This document shows positions 4,608 to 7,982 of a DNA stretch of 7,982 bases, piece after piece. Origin of the DNA: an uncultured Prevotella sp. (GTDB lineage: Bacteria; Bacteroidota; Bacteroidia; Bacteroidales; Bacteroidaceae); the NCBI GenBank assembly GCA_900546605.1, contig URDV01000099.1, forward strand, positions 1 to 7,982, written 5' to 3'. Position numbers and translations under genes: made by a program. The notes beneath the pieces are model-generated. The model saw only the letters and a program-made list of their open reading frames with translations, was not told where the DNA came from and searched no databases. Within the stretch, counting starts at the first letter, position 1. Each line of letters opens with the position of its first letter.

Positions 4608-7595
4608 ATGCTTATGAAAAGACCATTACTCATTGGCGCATTAGGACTGGTAGCCCTCTGCGCAAACGCACAAAAGACATTAGAGGATGCCCCCAACATA
4701 CAAATGGGCGATACCGAATATGCACGTGGCGAATCAACCTACGGAACACTTTACTTTAAATACACTGCCGACAGCGACCAGCTGCTCACCATCACTAAGA
4801 ACTTTCAAGGCAGCTTTTTGCCCACGGAGGATGGCACATCAAACACAGCCATTGCTTACGTATCGGCCAACAATGGTTCTGAATTAGTTATACCCGTTAA
4901 AAAGGGGCAGACCATTTACTTGGTTATCATGACAAGCGATGAAGAGGTAAAGTTTACCGCCTCAGCCAAAGCAGCCAATGTTGATGGTTCAAGCATCGCC
5001 ACAGCCATCGAGGCCACAAAGAACGATTTCTTTGTGCCTATGAACCGCGAAAAAAATAGCTATGGCAGCTACGATAATAAGCCCACCTACATTAAATACA
5101 CCGCTACCGATAACGATGTTTTAAAAATGACCTTTGGTGGCTACGTAATGAATGCCACTATTCAAGAGGGCGAAACCGGCACCCCCACTTCATTCAACGT
5201 TAATAGTGAGTACATCAACAACAATAGTTACTATATAGGCAAAGCTCCTGTTGAAAAGGGCAAAACTTACTACATCAGCGTACAAAGCTATAATCCCATA
5301 TATGCTTCGTTTGAAGAGGTGGTGATTAAGCAAGGTTCAAGCTACGATGTAGCCATCCCTGCCACCGAGGGTGCTAACGCTTTGGCCAAGGAAACGGGTA
5401 AATATTGGTACTCTTACACTCCATCACAAAATGGCTTTGTTGACATCAAGTCCGATGAAGACTTGGCTGGTGGTACGGTGAAGGTTTACAACCAAACTTA
5501 TCAAATTACTTACGAACAACCCATTTCAAGCGTAAGTGGTAAAATGGATTTGCGCTTTGAAGCCACCGCAGGTACTACCTATTATATATGTGTTGAAAGA
5601 GCCAATGCAGCCAGCGCTGATGGTTCATTCAACCTTACGCTTGAAGCAGCTAAAGCAGGCGACACCTTCAACAACCCTATCGCACTGAATGCCAACAAAG
5701 GAACTGAAACTGTGCCCGAAGCTAATGGTACTTATTATTATAGCATCACAGTGCCTGCAGGCCAGCATTTCATAACAGTCAATGCACCTAAAGGCATTGC
5801 TGCCGATGCCAGCAGCACACAAACGCAAGTTTACCTCTACGAGCAGTCATCACAAGGCAACTATTCAAAAGCAAGTGGTCGCAATGGCTTCCGCGAGTTT
5901 GTTGAAACCTATGGCGAAACCACCTACATCATTGCTTGGAAGTGTGACGAAGGTTCTAACGCTTTTGCCTTTAACTACTCTGTTACTGACGTGAAAGATG
6001 GCGACATTGCCCGTCGTCCTATTGCCGCTGTTGAAGGCGAAAACGACCTTGCTTCGACCAACGACACTTACTATAGCTTCACACCTACGCAAAACGGATG
6101 GTTGACCATTGACACCGAACCTTACATTAATGTTGAGTTCATGAGTTCTTATGGCTCTACATTCAGTTCGGTTAAGTCAGCGGGTACTAACAAGATGAAG
6201 GCTGAAGCTAACCAAACCTACATTATCAAGGTGTCGGGTGCCAAAGAGGGCGACTACTTTGACCTATCAATGGTTGACTTCGTCAAGGGTGAATCTATTG
6301 ACAACCCCATTGATGTTACAGCCCAAGCCGATGAGCCCTCGTCAGTTGAACTGCCACAAAAGGCACTTGACTATTGGTATCGCTACACTGCTCCTAAAGA
6401 TGGTAAACTGACTGTTTCGTCGGACATGACTGCTGGACTTGGCGAAAACGCTCTCTACGTGAAAGTTGGATTGAATGGCGAGTTGCGCAACTTTAAGGAT
6501 TCAAAAATGGAAGGCAATGTATCGATCAATGCGTTCGAAGGTTCTGTGTTTGTCAACAAAGGCGACGAAGTGTATGTTAACGTTGTATTGAAGGATGCAC
6601 AGCAAGGCAAAAAGGTAACCTTTGCCATGGCCGACCCACAAGCAGGCGAAACGGTTGCTACTGCCATCAACATTAGCTCACTCAGCGAACTTACCTTGCC
6701 ATTGGCTTCACGTAGCACTCCTATTTGGTACTGCATTGATGTGGCAGAACCTGGTGTAATCGAAATGAATACGGTTGATTACGACCCCAACGATGGTCAA
6801 ACGCACAACACTTACTTTGGTGCCGATGTTTATGCCACGAATGATGATGGTTCCGTTGCAGGTAGTTCTATTACCAGTTCAATGAGCTACTATGATTCTG
6901 CCAAGGGCATTCAAACTTGTGGCTTGAAGTTGATTGTGAATGGCAAGGATGTAAAGCCGGGTCATTACCTCATTCAGGTAAACAGCACCTATGGTGAAAC
7001 CCCCGTGACCATCACCACACGCGACATCAAACAAGGTGAAGATGCCAGCACTCCTATCGAATTGGAACCTGGCGAATATACCTTCGGAGCTGCAAGCAAT
7101 GGTAACCCTGCATGGTATAGTGTAAACCTTGACAAGGGCGAATTAAACATTGTAACAACTGATGCCAGCAAGTCTTATTGGTATGCACAACTCTTTGCTA
7201 CTGACGAAACAGGCATGCCTATGGGCTATGGACTCACAAGCAGTAATACTTCCTATGACCAATCGGGCAGCTATAGCCAACTGACTTATACCATTGATGG
7301 TGAAGTTGCTAAACCTGGTCTTTACCTCATTAAGGTAACAGGTTCAAACGAGGGTACTACTGCTCAAATTAGCTTTACCACACACACCACCGATGGCATT
7401 AAGCAAGTTACTGACAGCCATACAGCTATCAGTTTACTCAACGGCAACATTCAAGCTGTTAATGGCGACAACATTGATGTGTTCGACCTTACAGGCCGCG
7501 TGGTTGCCAAGGGGCAGCAAGGTGTTAAAGTTAATAAGGGTGTTTATGTGGTTCGCACCAGCAATGGCAAGACCATTAAGGTTTCTGTAAAATAA
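4608..7595 (+). CDS. Large secreted multi-module protein with T9SS type A sorting domain
   Basis: The 995-residue protein begins with a signal peptide (cleavage likely after ANA, before Gln22) and ends with a type IX secretion sorting domain (about 929-995: IDVFDLTGRVVAKG, then NKGVYVVRTSNGKTIKVSVK), so it should cross the outer membrane and be released or held at the surface. Between them lie about eight modules of 95-125 residues starting near 22, 127, 243, 350, 465, 561, 680 and 810. Most begin G(D/E)xxxxPI and then carry an aromatic patch with a YWYxYTxxxxGxLxI-like pattern, resembling beta-sandwich PPC-type domains. No catalytic motif is seen; adhesion or glycan/protein binding is possible but unproven. 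An ATG two codons later (4614) gives the same signal peptide. A near-consensus promoter lies at 4531-4562. The divergent TPR-HTH gene may regulate it. Confidence 0.88.
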   Translation: MLMKRPLLIGALGLVALCANAQKTLEDAPNIQMGDTEYARGESTYGTLYFKYTADSDQLLTITKNFQGSFLPTEDGTSNTAIAYVSANNGSELVIPVKKGQTIYLVIMTSDEEVKFTASAKAANVDGSSIATAIEATKNDFFVPMNREKNSYGSYDNKPTYIKYTATDNDVLKMTFGGYVMNATIQEGETGTPTSFNVNSEYINNNSYYIGKAPVEKGKTYYISVQSYNPIYASFEEVVIKQGSSYDVAIPATEGANALAKETGKYWYSYTPSQNGFVDIKSDEDLAGGTVKVYNQTYQITYEQPISSVSGKMDLRFEATAGTTYYICVERANAASADGSFNLTLEAAKAGDTFNNPIALNANKGTETVPEANGTYYYSITVPAGQHFITVNAPKGIAADASSTQTQVYLYEQSSQGNYSKASGRNGFREFVETYGETTYIIAWKCDEGSNAFAFNYSVTDVKDGDIARRPIAAVEGENDLASTNDTYYSFTPTQNGWLTIDTEPYINVEFMSSYGSTFSSVKSAGTNKMKAEANQTYIIKVSGAKEGDYFDLSMVDFVKGESIDNPIDVTAQADEPSSVELPQKALDYWYRYTAPKDGKLTVSSDMTAGLGENALYVKVGLNGELRNFKDSKMEGNVSINAFEGSVFVNKGDEVYVNVVLKDAQQGKKVTFAMADPQAGETVATAINISSLSELTLPLASRSTPIWYCIDVAEPGVIEMNTVDYDPNDGQTHNTYFGADVYATNDDGSVAGSSITSSMSYYDSAKGIQTCGLKLIVNGKDVKPGHYLIQVNSTYGETPVTITTRDIKQGEDASTPIELEPGEYTFGAASNGNPAWYSVNLDKGELNIVTTDASKSYWYAQLFATDETGMPMGYGLTSSNTSYDQSGSYSQLTYTIDGEVAKPGLYLIKVTGSNEGTTAQISFTTHTTDGIKQVTDSHTAISLLNGNIQAVNGDNIDVFDLTGRVVAKGQQGVKVNKGVYVVRTSNGKTIKVSVK

Positions 7596-7864
7596 CCCCC
7601 ACACACCTATCAACCACACTTGGTTTGAAAGCATTGAACTTGCACTTTTAGTCTTACTCCTATTTTTAGCAAAAAGCTACGTCAAGTTTCGATGTTCGTC
7701 AAGCTATTATGTGTGATACCTATCTAACACTATGAGGTTACGAGGTAGCTCCAGTAGAGCCTCCTTGTAGCCTTATAGTCGTTTTTGTAACGAAGGTTAC
7801 ACACTCTTTTCACTCCGAACAATCAAAATAACTCATGCAGCAAGTTCTTCATTATTAAAAAAAC
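7596..7864. other. Intergenic region after the T9SS cargo gene, no gene seen
   Basis: I see no credible coding region in these 269 bp. A weak hairpin, AACCA-CACT-TGGTT (7612-7625), lies just after the stop codon without an immediate T run. A perfect 6-bp hairpin, TGTAAC-GAAG-GTTACA (7786-7801), is preceded and followed by T-rich runs and could terminate in either direction, though it is short. No strong terminator is obvious for the cargo gene. Confidence 0.5.
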
Positions 7865-7982
7865 CGTTGGCGGAATTTCAGGTTAACGGGTTAACAAGTT
7901 GACAGGTTAACAAGTAAGTATGTTTTACACCACTTATTATGTTAAAGCCAGAATGACAAGAAACTTAAAAAGCTTGGCAAAC
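7865..7982. repeat. Interspersed palindromic repeat, copy B (left part)
   Basis: This copy starts with the 13-mer CGTTGGCGGAATT (7865-7877), the exact reverse complement of the outer end of copy A (116-128). It continues with tandem GTTAACnn units (about 7882-7914) and then the 78-bp core shared with copy A (7905-7982, 76 of 78 identical), where the window ends. With copy A's right arm (79-128) the complete element is predicted at about 168 bp. It lies about 270 bp downstream of the cargo gene, in the same orientation as copy A. Confidence 0.85.

Noticed and set aside
7596..7864. tRNA or structured RNA gene in the 3' gap
   Set aside because: Only short isolated hairpins are present; no cloverleaf or other recognised fold could be traced.
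1..7982. Terminal direct repeat as evidence of a circular plasmid or phage genome
   Set aside because: The 78-bp ends differ at two positions, each copy shows element-like arms, and greA is a chromosomal housekeeping gene; separate copies of a dispersed repeat explain it better.
1..7982. Composite transposon bounded by the two repeat copies
   Set aside because: No transposase or integrase is present and the interior holds core genes in ordinary context.
7879..7982. CRISPR array from the regularly spaced GTTAAC motifs
   Set aside because: Units are only 8 bp with 2-bp spacers and no unique spacer sequences; no cas genes are present.

Overview
The window looks like a chromosomal segment from a Bacteroidales bacterium, most likely Prevotellaceae-like and host-associated. 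Four things point that way. Several upstream regions carry the Bacteroidetes promoter pattern (TTTG, about 20 bp, TAnnTTTG), and Shine-Dalgarno sites are lacking. One gene encodes a secreted protein with a type IX secretion (T9SS) C-terminal sorting domain. Another encodes a membrane-anchored TPR protein with a C-terminal helix-turn-helix, a regulator layout common in this phylum. The N-acetylneuraminate lyase resembles the Bacteroidetes form and suggests use of host sialic acid. Genus is inference; no rRNA or tRNA is present.

Layout. 1-128: right part of an interspersed palindromic repeat (copy A). 132-1046 (minus): N-acetylneuraminate lyase. 1047-1393: divergent control region with a minus promoter for the lyase, a plus promoter for greA, two AAACGTTT palindromes, and a greA leader holding a terminator-like hairpin inside a possible 28-codon leader ORF. 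1394-1858 and 1940-2332 (plus): greA and a HIT-family hydrolase, probably one transcript, closed by a strong perfect 15-bp terminator at 2379-2425. 2532-4241 (minus): TPR/transmembrane/HTH regulator. 4242-4607: AT-rich divergent control region with a 12-bp palindrome over the regulator's promoter and a near-consensus promoter for the next gene. 4608-7595 (plus): a 995-residue secreted protein of about eight repeated beta-sandwich-like modules plus a T9SS type A sorting domain. 7596-7864: no gene seen. 7865-7982: left part of a second repeat copy (copy B), same orientation as copy A.

How the parts may work together. GreA and the HIT protein are housekeeping. The divergent regulator and T9SS cargo form a plausible sensor/target pair, but this rests only on gene arrangement. 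The lyase stands without its usual partners (epimerase, transporter), which may lie outside the window or elsewhere. The two repeat copies share 78 bp (76 identical); joined, they predict an element of about 168 bp with 13-bp terminal inverted repeats and arms built of an 8-bp GTTAACnn tandem repeat. This repeat, the greA leader and the regulator/cargo pair are the points most worth following up.
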